Part shown: piece after piece, positions 1 through 9,375 of the stretch | Layout of the letters: the number at the start of each line of letters is the position of its first letter | Position numbering within the stretch: the first letter of the stretch is position 1 | Assembly (NCBI RefSeq): GCF_000328475.2 | Contig: NC_026497.1 | Coordinates: 124,001-188,000, forward strand | Source of the DNA: Mycosarcoma maydis | Lineage: Eukaryota; Basidiomycota; Ustilaginomycetes; Ustilaginales | Direction of reading: 5' to 3' | DNA length: 64,000 bases | Translations under genes and position numbers: made by a program | Notes under the pieces: model-generated | What the model was told of the DNA's origin: nothing | Seen by the model: only the letters and a program-made list of their open reading frames with translations | The model's database searches: none

Positions 1-138
1 CAGTCAGGCAGCAAGCCCAGCCCCAGCAAGCCCAGCCAGCCCAGCCTGTCTCGGCTCTGCTTAAACGGCAGTGCAATTCGTGATTGATCAACGCGCGTAT
101 TCACGATTTGTGCTTCAGGCCTCAGCTCGAGCCAACTC

Positions 139-225
139 ACACTCACGACTCACGACTCGTTTGGTTTCAAGTTTCTTTGGCAGCACAATCACGAATCACG
201 AATCACGAATCACAAATTCACAAAT
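139..225. repeat. Heptad repeat cluster (AATCACG family)
   Basis: Tandem seven-base units are visible, first as ACTCACG variants and then as four near-perfect AATCACG copies, decaying into ATTCACA. This is the first of many clusters of the same family, and nearly all lie between genes. Confidence 0.85.
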
Positions 226-401
226 TCCCTCTCCGCCTGCATCGTCGGTTGCATCTTGCTAGGTTCAGTCAACTTAGTCACGATTCACGGTTTTTGGGCA
301 GGCAGTCCGGCAGGCAGTCCGCGTTGGCCCCTCTGTCTCTCTCTCTTTCTCCTTCCAAAATTCCAAATTCCAAAGTCCAATTTTCAGTCAACTAAGTCAT
401 G

Positions 402-570
402 AGTTATTCGTGATTGATCAACGATTCACGATTCGTGATTTGGTGAAGGTGTGGATATTTTCTTCGTGCATTCACATTGCCATTCACGATTGGCTTTCGA
501 GAATCTGACAGCGTCGACCAGACTAAAAACTCAATCCGTGATCCGATTCACGATTCGTGATTCACGATTG
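402..570. repeat. Heptad repeat cluster, mixed orientation
   Basis: Units of ATTCGTG and ATTCACG alternate, so the cluster contains short palindromes of the form ATTCACGATTCGTGAT. The spacing of the core TCACGA/TCGTGA is again mostly a multiple of seven. Confidence 0.75.
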
Positions 571-881
571 CATCAAGCGTGAAGAGACCTCTTATGCGGC
601 TGTATGTTGGCTCACCGTGGTTCGGAGCCGCCACAACATCAGTCAGGTCATAGTAACGTACGGTGGATGGAGGAGGGTGGTCAAGTCGGATCTTGTTCTG
701 TTTGCTCACAGACTTGCAAGCCCAGACTCAACGTGCTTCACCAACACTCACGACTGTGCCTTGGCCATGTCCATTCTCATCTTATTAACACGCTTAAACC
801 GTACGGGTCGAGGAATGATTACGATGTCTTATATCGATCAAGAGTATATGTACTGTACAGCTTCAACACATTACAACAAGT

Positions 882-995
882 GGCACTATGGCGGAGTGGT
901 TATCGCGTAGCACTCGAACCTCTAGACTAGGTCGAGCAACACTCAACAATATGCTATTCCCCCTGGGAGCGCAGGTTCAAATCCTGCTGGTGTCG
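882..995 (+). tRNA. tRNA-Ser(CGA) with a 32-base intron
   Basis: All arms fold. The acceptor stem pairs GGCACTA (882-888) with TGGTGTC followed by discriminator G (995). The D-stem is GCG/CGC. The anticodon stem pairs TAGCA (908-912) with TGCTA (952-956). The anticodon CGA is at 915-917, and the tRNA has the long class II variable arm with a TCCC/GGGA stem. The T-arm is GCAGG-TTCAAAT-CCTGC. A 32-base intron sits at the canonical position 37/38 (919-950); its GGTCGAGC can pair with the anticodon, as in other fungal nuclear tRNA introns. T-runs at about 998-1002 and 1007-1014 fit RNA polymerase III termination. The tRNA would read the serine codon UCG. The 5' end GGCACTATGG resembles the yeast tRNA-Ser(CGA) gene. 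Confidence 0.95.
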
Positions 996-1368
996 AATTT
1001 TTGAATTTTTTTTGTCCATCAACCAGACAGGTCATCGACGGCTTATTCTCACAAAAAAACGAGAAAAATGCCTAAACTTTCCAAGAGGTTGGAGTGTTTA
1101 TATAAACCCTGGGTCTGGAGTCGGTTATGTGAGACGACGGGCTACACTCAGTCAAGAATATGGATGGCTGATTAGTTGGCTGGCTGGTTGCGTGCCCGTG
1201 GCGTAAATGAACGCGTCAGAGCAGCGTACGAGGCTGCGACGCGTGCGATTCCAATCGTGAATCACGAATCGTGAATCGTGAGTTGGTGAGTGTTGGTTCA
1301 AAGAAACGCGAGTGGCCGTCTTTTCTGTACACAGGTAGTCATATAGTCACGAGTCACACTGACGTGTA
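996..1368. promoter_or_regulatory. tRNA terminator and presumed LIG1 promoter region
   Basis: It contains the pol III T-runs just after the tRNA, a TATATAAA at about 1099-1106, and a heptad cluster at 1253-1285 made of AATCGTGAATCACGAATC-type units. No gene is seen. The TATA-like box is about 270 bases before the first ligase ATG and 390 before the second. Its use as a promoter is inferred. Confidence 0.4.
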
Positions 1369-4047
1369 ATGACACACCGTCCCTCCGCTGCCATCACCAC
1401 CTACGTTGCCAAAAACGAACCTTCGGAACATCGGCGCAACGTATTTATTAGTGGGATCGACCTTAGTCAGCTTGGACCGCAGACGATCACAATGACAGAG
1501 CAGCCCAAGTTAGCCAAATTCTTTGGCGGTGGCAGCAGCGCCAACACATCAGCGTCAAAGCCTCGTCAGCAAGATATCAAGTCTGCTTTTGCTCCAAAAC
1601 TGGCCAAGCCAACATCCATAGAGACCACAATCAACGCAGCCACTGCATCTTCCCACGAAGCCGAGCCTATCACCGCCGCCACTCCCTTGCCCTCAAAGAG
1701 ACAAGCTTCCATCAGCAACGCCATTCCGAACATCCCCAACTCCGACCCAGCAGCACCACATAGGAAGAAGCGTCGCATCATCGAATCGGATGACGACGAG
1801 GACGAGGAACCGTCACTGTCTCCGGCGCAAGCCTCGACCCCCGCATCCGCAAACAAGCAACCTGCACCGGATGCATCATCGAGCAGCAAAGTCGCCTCCA
1901 TCTCTGCCAAACCTCCGCCAAAGACCAGTATAGCCGCCAACAAGGGTGTCATCTCCAGTGCTAACGATGCCACAGACAGCGACTCGGACTCTGCCAGCGA
2001 GCACATCCCTAACGACCTAGACGATGATCACGAAGAAGAACAGGCAATCCAAGAAGAAGAGCAAAAGGGTGCCAAAAAGCTTGCCGCCATCTTTCAAATG
2101 CCATCCCAAGTCAACGAAGGCAAAGTTACCTGGAAAGAGGGCGAGGCGGTCCCCTATGCTGCGCTAGCTACCACGTTTGCCGATATCCAGGCTACCACCA
2201 AGCGACTCGAGATCACCGAGATCCTCACCCAATTCCTTGTGCGCGTCATCAAGCGCTCCCCCGATAACCTGCTTCAGGTCGTCTACCTGTGCATCAACCG
2301 CCTCTGTCCCGATTACGAAGGTCTCGAGCTGGGCATTGGCGAATCGTTGCTCATCAAAGCCATCGCTCAATCCACCGGTCGCGAAGTGGCTCGCATCAAA
2401 AAGGACCTCGAAGCCCAAGGCGATCTCGGCCTGGTAGCGCTCCATTCGAAAAAGAACCAACCGACCATGTTCAAGGTGTCGAGCCTCAAAGTTCCGCAGG
2501 TATTCAAGCAGCTCAAAGAAATCGCCCTTGTGAGCGGCAACAAGTCGCAAGACCGAAAGATCGGCATGATCAAGAAGCTGCTCGCTTCATGTCAAGGTGA
2601 CGAACCCAAGTTCCTCATTCGCAGTCTCGAAGGAAAACTTCGAATCGGGCTCGCCGAAAGATCCGTACTCGTCTCCCTGGCGCGCGCCGTCGTCATAGCC
2701 AAATTGGGCAAAACCATCTCAAAACTTTCTCAGGAATCCCTCGCCAAGCAGCTCGAGGACGCAACTGAGCTCGTCAAGGCTGTCTACTCGGAACTGCCCT
2801 CGTACGATCTGGTTGTACCGGCATTGCTCAAGGGCGGAGTCGAGCATCTGCGTAGCGAATGCAAGCTGACGCCTGGTGTGCCGCTCAAGCCGATGCTTGC
2901 CAAACCCACCAAAGCCATCTCTGAAGTGCTCGACCGCTTTGAAGGCAAACCATTCACCTGCGAATACAAGTATGACGGAGAACGTGCTCAGGTTCATCTG
3001 TTACCTAACCGTCAACTTGCCGTGTTTTCGCGAAACTCGGAAAACATGTCTGTCAAATATCCCGATCTGGTCGAACAAATTCCTCGATGCATCAAGCCTA
3101 CCGTCAAATCGTTTGTCCTCGATGCGGAAGCAGCGGCGTGGAAAAAGGCTCAACTCAACGCGGAAGGCATCTTGGAACCAGCCAAGCTTCTGCCATTCCA
3201 AGAGCTCTCGCGTCGTAAACGCAAGGACGTCAAAGCGCAAGACATCAAGGTCAAAGTCAAGCTGTTTGCGTTTGATCTGCTCTTCCTCAACGGCGAGTCT
3301 CTGCTCTCGCTTCCGCTCTCTGAACGACGTGCGCTCCTGCAATCGCACTTCCAACCCGTCGATGATGAATTCGACTTTGCTCGTTCCGAAGACTGTAGTA
3401 GCGTCGAGCAGATTTCTGTCTTTCTCGACAAATCCGTCAAGGAAGGATGTGAAGGGTTGATGGTGAAAATGCTTTCAGGTGTCGATTCCACCTACGAACC
3501 GTCTCGACGTTCCATGAACTGGTTGAAGCTGAAAAAGGACTATCTGGCCGGAACGGGTGATTCCCTGGATCTCGTCGTCATTGGAGGCTACTACGGCAAG
3601 GGAAAGCGAACCAACGTCTACGGAGCATTCTTGCTAGCATGCTACGATTCCGATTCGGAAACTTTCCAGACTATTTGCAAGATCGGCACCGGTTTCACCG
3701 AACAAGACCTCGAATCGCACTACAAAACACTGAAACAGCTCGAGATCTCTGGCAAAAAGGGCTACTACGATGTCGGTGAGGCGAAGCCGGATGTCTACTT
3801 TGAAGCCAAAGTGGTATGGGAGGTGTTGACGGCCGACCTGAGCCTCAGTCCCGTGTATACTGCTGCCAAAGGACTCGTGGATCAGAGAGGCATCAGTTTG
3901 CGGTTTCCCAGATTCATCCGCATTAGAGACGATAAGACCGCCGAAGAGAGTACCAGTCCAGAGCAGATCGAGGCCATGTACAGATCACAGGTCGTCAACA
4001 GCAGTAAGGGCAAAAGTGGAGCAGATGACGATGATGGATTTTGGTAA
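1369..4047 (+). CDS. LIG1: ATP-dependent DNA ligase I
   Basis: Seals nicks in duplex DNA, joining Okazaki fragments and finishing excision repair. The frame has 892 codons without an intron. From the first Met: a Ser/Ala/acid-rich tail (about 1-235), the ligase DNA-binding domain (about 240-500), the adenylation domain with motif I KYDGER starting at catalytic Lys534, the FSRNSE motif, the LDAEAAAW motif, EGLMVKM (695-701) and WLKLKKDY (718-725), then the OB-fold. Two starts are plausible. Met42 (base 1492) has A at -3 and opens MTEQPKLAKFFGG, a textbook PCNA-binding PIP box (QxxLxxFF) that normally sits at the very N-terminus of nuclear ligase I. The 41 residues before it carry four basic residues and could be a mitochondrial presequence, as in yeast Cdc9, where two starts give two locations. 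The gene converges with the TRAPPC10 gene 190 bases away. Family assignment is certain; dual targeting is inference. Confidence 0.97.
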   Translation: MTHRPSAAITTYVAKNEPSEHRRNVFISGIDLSQLGPQTITMTEQPKLAKFFGGGSSANTSASKPRQQDIKSAFAPKLAKPTSIETTINAATASSHEAEPITAATPLPSKRQASISNAIPNIPNSDPAAPHRKKRRIIESDDDEDEEPSLSPAQASTPASANKQPAPDASSSSKVASISAKPPPKTSIAANKGVISSANDATDSDSDSASEHIPNDLDDDHEEEQAIQEEEQKGAKKLAAIFQMPSQVNEGKVTWKEGEAVPYAALATTFADIQATTKRLEITEILTQFLVRVIKRSPDNLLQVVYLCINRLCPDYEGLELGIGESLLIKAIAQSTGREVARIKKDLEAQGDLGLVALHSKKNQPTMFKVSSLKVPQVFKQLKEIALVSGNKSQDRKIGMIKKLLASCQGDEPKFLIRSLEGKLRIGLAERSVLVSLARAVVIAKLGKTISKLSQESLAKQLEDATELVKAVYSELPSYDLVVPALLKGGVEHLRSECKLTPGVPLKPMLAKPTKAISEVLDRFEGKPFTCEYKYDGERAQVHLLPNRQLAVFSRNSENMSVKYPDLVEQIPRCIKPTVKSFVLDAEAAAWKKAQLNAEGILEPAKLLPFQELSRRKRKDVKAQDIKVKVKLFAFDLLFLNGESLLSLPLSERRALLQSHFQPVDDEFDFARSEDCSSVEQISVFLDKSVKEGCEGLMVKMLSGVDSTYEPSRRSMNWLKLKKDYLAGTGDSLDLVVIGGYYGKGKRTNVYGAFLLACYDSDSETFQTICKIGTGFTEQDLESHYKTLKQLEISGKKGYYDVGEAKPDVYFEAKVVWEVLTADLSLSPVYTAAKGLVDQRGISLRFPRFIRIRDDKTAEESTSPEQIEAMYRSQVVNSSKGKSGADDDDGFW

Positions 4048-4237
4048 TTCTCACGCCTCACCAGCCATTCGCATTCACATTCACGATTGACACAGATACG
4101 AATGACAATCACAAATGTGAATCAATCGTGAATCACATCACGGATTGCACCATTTGACACACACATTCTTGTTTTTCACCCTGACCCTGATACGGCTGGA
4201 ATTGCGTCACTCCTCGGACGGCCGATGAAAGGCTCGC

Positions 4238-7200
4238 CTAAGCAGCGTGTAAGGATTGTTGACTGTACCGAGTCGATCTGATCCTATCGAAGGTTGCTGG
4301 GTCTCCGCGGTTGCTATTCCAGCTACCCCTCTCTGCACTGCTTGAAAAGACCTTGGTGTCGACGGGAACCAAGAAAGCGGTCGCCGATCGACCAGGTACG
4401 ACGTTGACCCTTTGCGCTGCATTTGAGATGTACGTTTCGCATGTCGGCAGCTGTCCCGTCTTTGGGTTGGTGGCTGCTTCGACAGTGGAAAGCGGACGCA
4501 CTTGGACCGTGGGCAGCGGCAACCTACCCGTTCGCAACGCAACAATCGTGAGCGTGACGCTGAACACATCGCATGCGAGCGGAGCTGAGTTCGGCTTCAC
4601 TTTGAAACTCCCCCTTTTACACCCGTCCACTAACCACGTTTCAAAATCGGGAACAATGTCGTACACCATGATCTCGCCTTCATGTGAAGAACAAGACCAA
4701 AGCGTAGACGTCTCGATCGACACGGTCAGTTCGATTGGTTGGCCCACGATCACCGATGCTGACTGGCTTGAACCGCTGTCGCAACGGCCTAGGCTGAGCG
4801 TCACTGCATTGACGTAGTCAACGGTGGGCACGTCGACCGGGATCGTTAGCGTCTGCCAGATTTGCTCGTCTGCGAAAAGGTTGCAAGAAACGCCAGAGGC
4901 GATATTGTCGAGTGTGGCTTGTACCAATTCCAGCAGTGCTTCCAAGTCGAGCGTACATTGACCCCACCACCGCCTTTCGCGTCGCCACCAATGCCGATCC
5001 AACATGCCTGTGCGCACCTGACCCGTGATCGAAAACGCCGGCAAATCTAATCGCTCGCGTACGTACACTACGAGTGCATCCTGCAACAACCTCCTCGTCG
5101 GCGTTCCCGTCTTTAATCCCTCCAACGCTGCATCCGCCTCCACCAAGGCATCCAACGCCCGCTCTGCAGCACAAACTGCATCCTCTTGCAATCCCCGATA
5201 CTCCACGGTCAGCCTCATACGGCTGTCCCTCCCCGCTGCATCCGCCAAACCACGCTTCGATATCCGGAACACATAGGTCGCCGGCTGTCGCGGCGTCACA
5301 GTCGCCTCCCGCGTCGATCCACACGACTCGATCTTGTACGCGTGTGCTTCGCCGTCGGCCACAGCATCGTCGTGAACCATCGTAACAGGCTGCAGTCGAA
5401 GGCTACCACTCCCGCCTGCAGAGATGGTGAATTTCGAGACAAGACAGGAGATGCGGAAAAAGTCTTGGACATTCACACCCAGTGGCAATGCTGTTCGAAG
5501 CAGTACGGGGATCTTGAGTGATCGCTTTTTGCCAGCAGCATATCGTTGTGAGGTGTGGGAGGACGTTGAGGTATACGTTAGCGTAACCACAGCTTCGAGA
5601 ATGCCGGTTTCGGGCAGCTGACTCAAGGGCAGAACAATCACAGCTTGGCTTTCTTTCCTTAGTGCTGTGATTGAGACTGATGACGGTGAGCCAGAGACGC
5701 CCACGACCTGGATGCCAGCATTTGATCGTGCATCCTCGGACAGCTTGGCTTCGCTGTACCCGACCAGAGCACTTCCATTGCTCGACGTGATACTGAACTC
5801 CGCAACATCCATGTCATTTCGACCCGATCGTACCGTCAACTCGATCGCCCTGGGTTGATCTAAATCGATTCGACGCGGAAGCCGCACGCTAACACTCGGT
5901 GCAGCGCCATCCTTGGGTACCCTAACGATCAGCGCATCTTTCCCTGACGCAGCAGCACCGTGTTCGTACTGGAAGATGAACCGCGCCAAACGAATCTGCG
6001 TCACATCGACCATGAAGAGACCATGTGCAGGGTGAGGACAGAAGAGCTCGACTCTGCTCGACCCTGGTGCAAGCTCGGTCTTGGAAGATGTGAACCATAG
6101 CGTCTCGCCATCACCTGTGACTAGACAGACACGTACGTCTTCGACAACTTGCACGCACGATAGCAACGATGTGACATCCACTTCGAGCAATGAACCGTCT
6201 TCCGTCTCCACCAAGCGGGCGGAAGAACGCGGCAGCGAGATGGAGAAGAGCGGGAAGCCACTGATCGGTACTTCTCTGCCTAGAGCTAAAGATGCTGACC
6301 GGAGCTGCTCGCAAAGGTACATAGGGTCGGTCCATTTGGCGGCTTCAGCCTCGACGCTTCTGCCTGAGCTGGAGTCTTGAACGCTGAGCCTGAGCGCAGC
6401 CAATGCAGCTGCTGTCCAGGCTCGATCTCGCGGTTTTTCGAGCTTTGCATGGCACTCGAGCTGCATTGCCAGTGAATGACGTTCCAGCGCGGCTGACTTG
6501 GAAGTCGAGTATGCCTCGGTGACTGCGAGCAGATTCTCATATGCGATTTGATACTTGCCGCGCAGGTAGTGAAGGGTAGCAACGATGGTTCGCACGTGGA
6601 GGGTATCGCGTGTGCGTGACGATGCCTTCCAACCTGTCAAGATACGCTCGCATAAAGCCAAATAGTGCGAATCAAAGTGCTCTCTTGACTCGATGGCCTG
6701 CTGCAGCTCAGGTCGAGAAGTGCCCCGCTTTTGATCGAGTACAAACGCTGGGCCTAGTCCAACACTCTCGGATGCGCTGTTGACAGCAGCGTCGGGCAGT
6801 GGTGGCAGATCACGCTCTACGGGTGCGATCGATACAGAATCATCCAATGCATCTTCCGACGGTGGCAACGCGAACGGCTCGCATGCAGGGAGATGACCGG
6901 CTTTGATGCCCATACGATCGAGCTGACGTCTGGCGACATCGAGCAGCTCCGACTTGTTCGAGTGGAAGGCCGGGCTGAGTTGATCGTCAGTAGAGGCGGA
7001 CGACTGCCCACTGCGTTGAATGAGCCATGCCTGGCACTGTTCGACCACATCTAGTGCTGCTGAGAAGATCCAGGACTCGATCCACTGACTGCTGAGACGC
7101 CTGTTGCGGCGTAGCATCCGGCCGACAGCGCTGATGAATAGCGGTGCTTCACGCATCACAGCCGCCACTCTTCCCATCTTGCCCAACAGCGCCGACTTGC

Positions 7201-8542
7201 GGGCGAAGAGGTAGCATCGAAAGTCAAAGAGCGAGATTTCGCGTCGACGAATTAGATCTGCATAAGGCTTCTTTGTTACATCCAACAGCGGCAACGAATC
7301 GTCGTTAGGATCGTCTCCCCCGACGGGAGCAAACGATACGGCACCATTCTGCACGGCCTGTGCAAAGACTATTTCGAGATCTTCATACTGTCCCACGGCA
7401 TCGTCTTTGAGTCCAACAGCTTCTAGAGTGCGTGCAAGCGAGTCCTTGGAGAGAAAGTAGCTGCAAAAGTCCCAGCCTTGCTGACCTCGAGTGACCCCGC
7501 AGCGAGCTATTTCGTGCTCTTGCAATTCCACTGTGGCGGCAAAGGTGGTGGAGGCCGCTTCGCGCAACTTGGTTAGCAACTCGGCCCAGATGGTGGGATC
7601 CATCGAGTGCAGACCAGCTTTCCCGAGTGGCGTAGCAGGAACAGGCGGCAGACGTGAGAGTTGCACGACATGGTCCTTCTTGGATGTGTTGAAATCAGCG
7701 CGAGCTTTTTCGAGAACGTTGCCTTTGGACTTGTTCATGAACCGACTCATGCCCGACTTGGCGTCTGCAACGGCAGCACCGGCACCAGCAAGACCAGATA
7801 TGCCGGCGCCTTCTGGTGGTGTGATGAGAACAATGAGATATTCGGGCTCGGTGGGACCTGTTGGCACTGTTGCACCAGTGGGGACAGCTTTTAGGGTACT
7901 GCCTTGACTTGTGGGCGTGTTGGTACCAACATTTGTCGCTGTTGTCGCTGTTACCGGTGGCGTGTCAGAGCGTACAGGTGGGGTGCCGGAGCGAAAGGAG
8001 CCGAGTGCGAGCGAGGTCTTGGAGGACGATGCAGAGGCAGGTGTGCCTACAGAGCTTGGATGCGCTGATGGTGTCGTATGCTTGGCATGAAAGAAAGATA
8101 GGCTGCTGATCCATGATCGGATCTCATTGCGAACGGTCGTGCGGTAATGCTCGCTATCGTCGCACACAACAAGGTAGAGATGGACAAAGGGTCGGTCGAG
8201 GAGTCCTGCTGTGCCTGGTTGGTCAAAGTATCCGGGGTCGCCGCGCCAACGACGAATCTCATCGGTCAAGGGTTTCAGAGCCACATCGAGCGTCTGAATA
8301 GTCCGTATTGTGGAGCCCGGCACGACGGACGATGAGACGTATGTGGACTTGCCCTGCGAAGCAGCTCGCGCGGAAGCTGCATCAAGAGTCGATTGGCTCG
8401 GACGCCAGTGGAGGTTGCGAAGCGGTAGTTGCTCTTTTAGAAGATGTATAAAGTGCGGGGTGAGAGGAGCAGCGAGAAGAGCTTGGGACGCTGCGTATGT
8501 GACGGTGATCCTTTCCGAGGATGGAGTGGGATGATCTGTCAT
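4238..8542 (-). CDS. TRS130: TRAPP II complex subunit TRAPPC10/Trs130
   Basis: A 1434-residue single-frame protein resembling Trs130/TRAPPC10. In known TRAPP II complexes this subunit helps activate Rab GTPases (Ypt31/32, Rab11) at the late Golgi. Near residues 110-150 it has the family signature around HLYLVVCDDSEHYRTT, followed by a WISSL helix, and EYLIVLITPPEG near 235. The C-terminal third looks like beta-sandwich repeats and ends with the TRAPPC10-like WLVDGCKRGSF region. Residues 160-230 are a Ser/Thr/Pro/Gly-rich insert, which helps explain why it is longer than the yeast protein (about 1100 residues). The ATG at 8542 is the first in frame. It is divergent from the MFS gene across about 830 bases and convergent with LIG1. 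Paralogue confusion with Trs120 is unlikely given the N-terminal match, but no alignment was run. Confidence 0.85.
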   Translation of the reverse strand: MTDHPTPSSERITVTYAASQALLAAPLTPHFIHLLKEQLPLRNLHWRPSQSTLDAASARAASQGKSTYVSSSVVPGSTIRTIQTLDVALKPLTDEIRRWRGDPGYFDQPGTAGLLDRPFVHLYLVVCDDSEHYRTTVRNEIRSWISSLSFFHAKHTTPSAHPSSVGTPASASSSKTSLALGSFRSGTPPVRSDTPPVTATTATNVGTNTPTSQGSTLKAVPTGATVPTGPTEPEYLIVLITPPEGAGISGLAGAGAAVADAKSGMSRFMNKSKGNVLEKARADFNTSKKDHVVQLSRLPPVPATPLGKAGLHSMDPTIWAELLTKLREAASTTFAATVELQEHEIARCGVTRGQQGWDFCSYFLSKDSLARTLEAVGLKDDAVGQYEDLEIVFAQAVQNGAVSFAPVGGDDPNDDSLPLLDVTKKPYADLIRRREISLFDFRCYLFARKSALLGKMGRVAAVMREAPLFISAVGRMLRRNRRLSSQWIESWIFSAALDVVEQCQAWLIQRSGQSSASTDDQLSPAFHSNKSELLDVARRQLDRMGIKAGHLPACEPFALPPSEDALDDSVSIAPVERDLPPLPDAAVNSASESVGLGPAFVLDQKRGTSRPELQQAIESREHFDSHYLALCERILTGWKASSRTRDTLHVRTIVATLHYLRGKYQIAYENLLAVTEAYSTSKSAALERHSLAMQLECHAKLEKPRDRAWTAAALAALRLSVQDSSSGRSVEAEAAKWTDPMYLCEQLRSASLALGREVPISGFPLFSISLPRSSARLVETEDGSLLEVDVTSLLSCVQVVEDVRVCLVTGDGETLWFTSSKTELAPGSSRVELFCPHPAHGLFMVDVTQIRLARFIFQYEHGAAASGKDALIVRVPKDGAAPSVSVRLPRRIDLDQPRAIELTVRSGRNDMDVAEFSITSSNGSALVGYSEAKLSEDARSNAGIQVVGVSGSPSSVSITALRKESQAVIVLPLSQLPETGILEAVVTLTYTSTSSHTSQRYAAGKKRSLKIPVLLRTALPLGVNVQDFFRISCLVSKFTISAGGSGSLRLQPVTMVHDDAVADGEAHAYKIESCGSTREATVTPRQPATYVFRISKRGLADAAGRDSRMRLTVEYRGLQEDAVCAAERALDALVEADAALEGLKTGTPTRRLLQDALVVYVRERLDLPAFSITGQVRTGMLDRHWWRRERRWWGQCTLDLEALLELVQATLDNIASGVSCNLFADEQIWQTLTIPVDVPTVDYVNAVTLSLGRCDSGSSQSASVIVGQPIELTVSIETSTLWSCSSHEGEIMVYDIVPDFETWLVDGCKRGSFKVKPNSAPLACDVFSVTLTIVALRTGRLPLPTVQVRPLSTVEAATNPKTGQLPTCETYISNAAQRVNVVPGRSATAFLVPVDTKVFSSSAERGSWNSNRGDPATFDRIRSTRYSQQSLHAA

Positions 8543-9375
8543 CTTTTTAGAGTCACCTCCAGGGACAAGGGCTGAAGCGCCTGCCAGTGTGGCGTGAATC
8601 AGGCGCTACCTCTTTTGTGGCCTCGGTGAAGTGGTATTGAGGTGTAGATGATGGCGCTTCGCAAGGAAGGCTGTCTGACACCTTCAATCACGAATCGTGA
8701 ATCACGAAGGAGGACGGCCTGTGCATCACGGCACGCAAAAAAGCACAACGTGTTACATCGTTTCAGTTGTGATTGTATTATTCTTGCCGAACTCGCAACT
8801 CGCAACTCGCAACTCGCGACTCGCGACTCGCGACTCCACAGGAAATCGTGCCGAACCACGAACGTGGAACAAACCGTGAACCGTAAACCGCGAAAATCGT
8901 GAATCACGAATATGCAAGAGGCTCCACATTTCACGTTTGTGATTCGTGATTAATAATTCGAGACTCGAGATTCACGATTTCACCGATAGTCTTCGTAGAC
9001 ACGAGAGTCACAAGTAAGAGAAAAGGAGACTTTCACTCACGACTAAGTTAGAGGCCATCGTGCATGTCATGTCACTCGACCTGGACAGAATTTACTGGCT
9101 TCCAGCTCGCTCATGGCTCATGGCGTAATAATATTATATTCGAGATCTTTTGGGCCGCTTGATTTGTCAATAGGTTTGACCTTGCAAGATTATCATGGTC
9201 ATGCCCCATAGAGTCACTGAGGCTCGACCGTAGCTGAACTTCCAGTTGCTCGTCTCCTCACCATCGTCACCATCCACTACACCGCTGCCCACGGACGGTG
9301 ATTTGCTTGTTCAGCCACCTCTGCTCCTCGACGAGGTTGTTCGAGCTGCAGTGGTCGATTCATGCCTCCGCCTCC
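8543..9375. promoter_or_regulatory. Divergent promoter region between TRAPPC10 and MFS genes
   Basis: Two divergent genes share this interval. It contains heptad repeats at about 8684-8705 and 8870-8975 and a separate run with the same period at 8791-8836. No specific transcription-factor site is recognised. Short open frames here arise from the repeats. Confidence 0.5.
8791..8836 (+). repeat. Seven-base tandem repeat (ACTCGCA)3(ACTCGCG)3
   Basis: Three perfect copies of ACTCGCA are followed by three perfect copies of ACTCGCG plus a partial ACTC. The unit differs from the common AATCACG/ACTCACG heptad by one or two bases, so it looks like a locally expanded variant of the same family. Confidence 0.95.

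Larger units (their letters stand above)
1..881. other. Left-edge intergenic region, no gene seen
   Basis: No convincing gene is visible. The first 70 bases hold short imperfect repeats of CAGCCCAGC. From about 139 to 225 and 402 to 570 there are clusters of the heptad family AATCACG/CGTGATT. Open frames at 71-395 and 557-930 are short, start inside these repeats and overlap the tRNA gene, so I do not treat them as coding. Confidence 0.6.

Noticed and set aside
139..225. CRISPR-like array of AATCACG repeats
   Set aside because: Units are seven bases with no spacers, the window is clearly eukaryotic, and the same units occur singly between most genes.
4818..5521. Several 60-170 codon antisense and sense frames inside TRAPPC10
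   Set aside because: They are in other frames of a well-supported 1434-codon gene.
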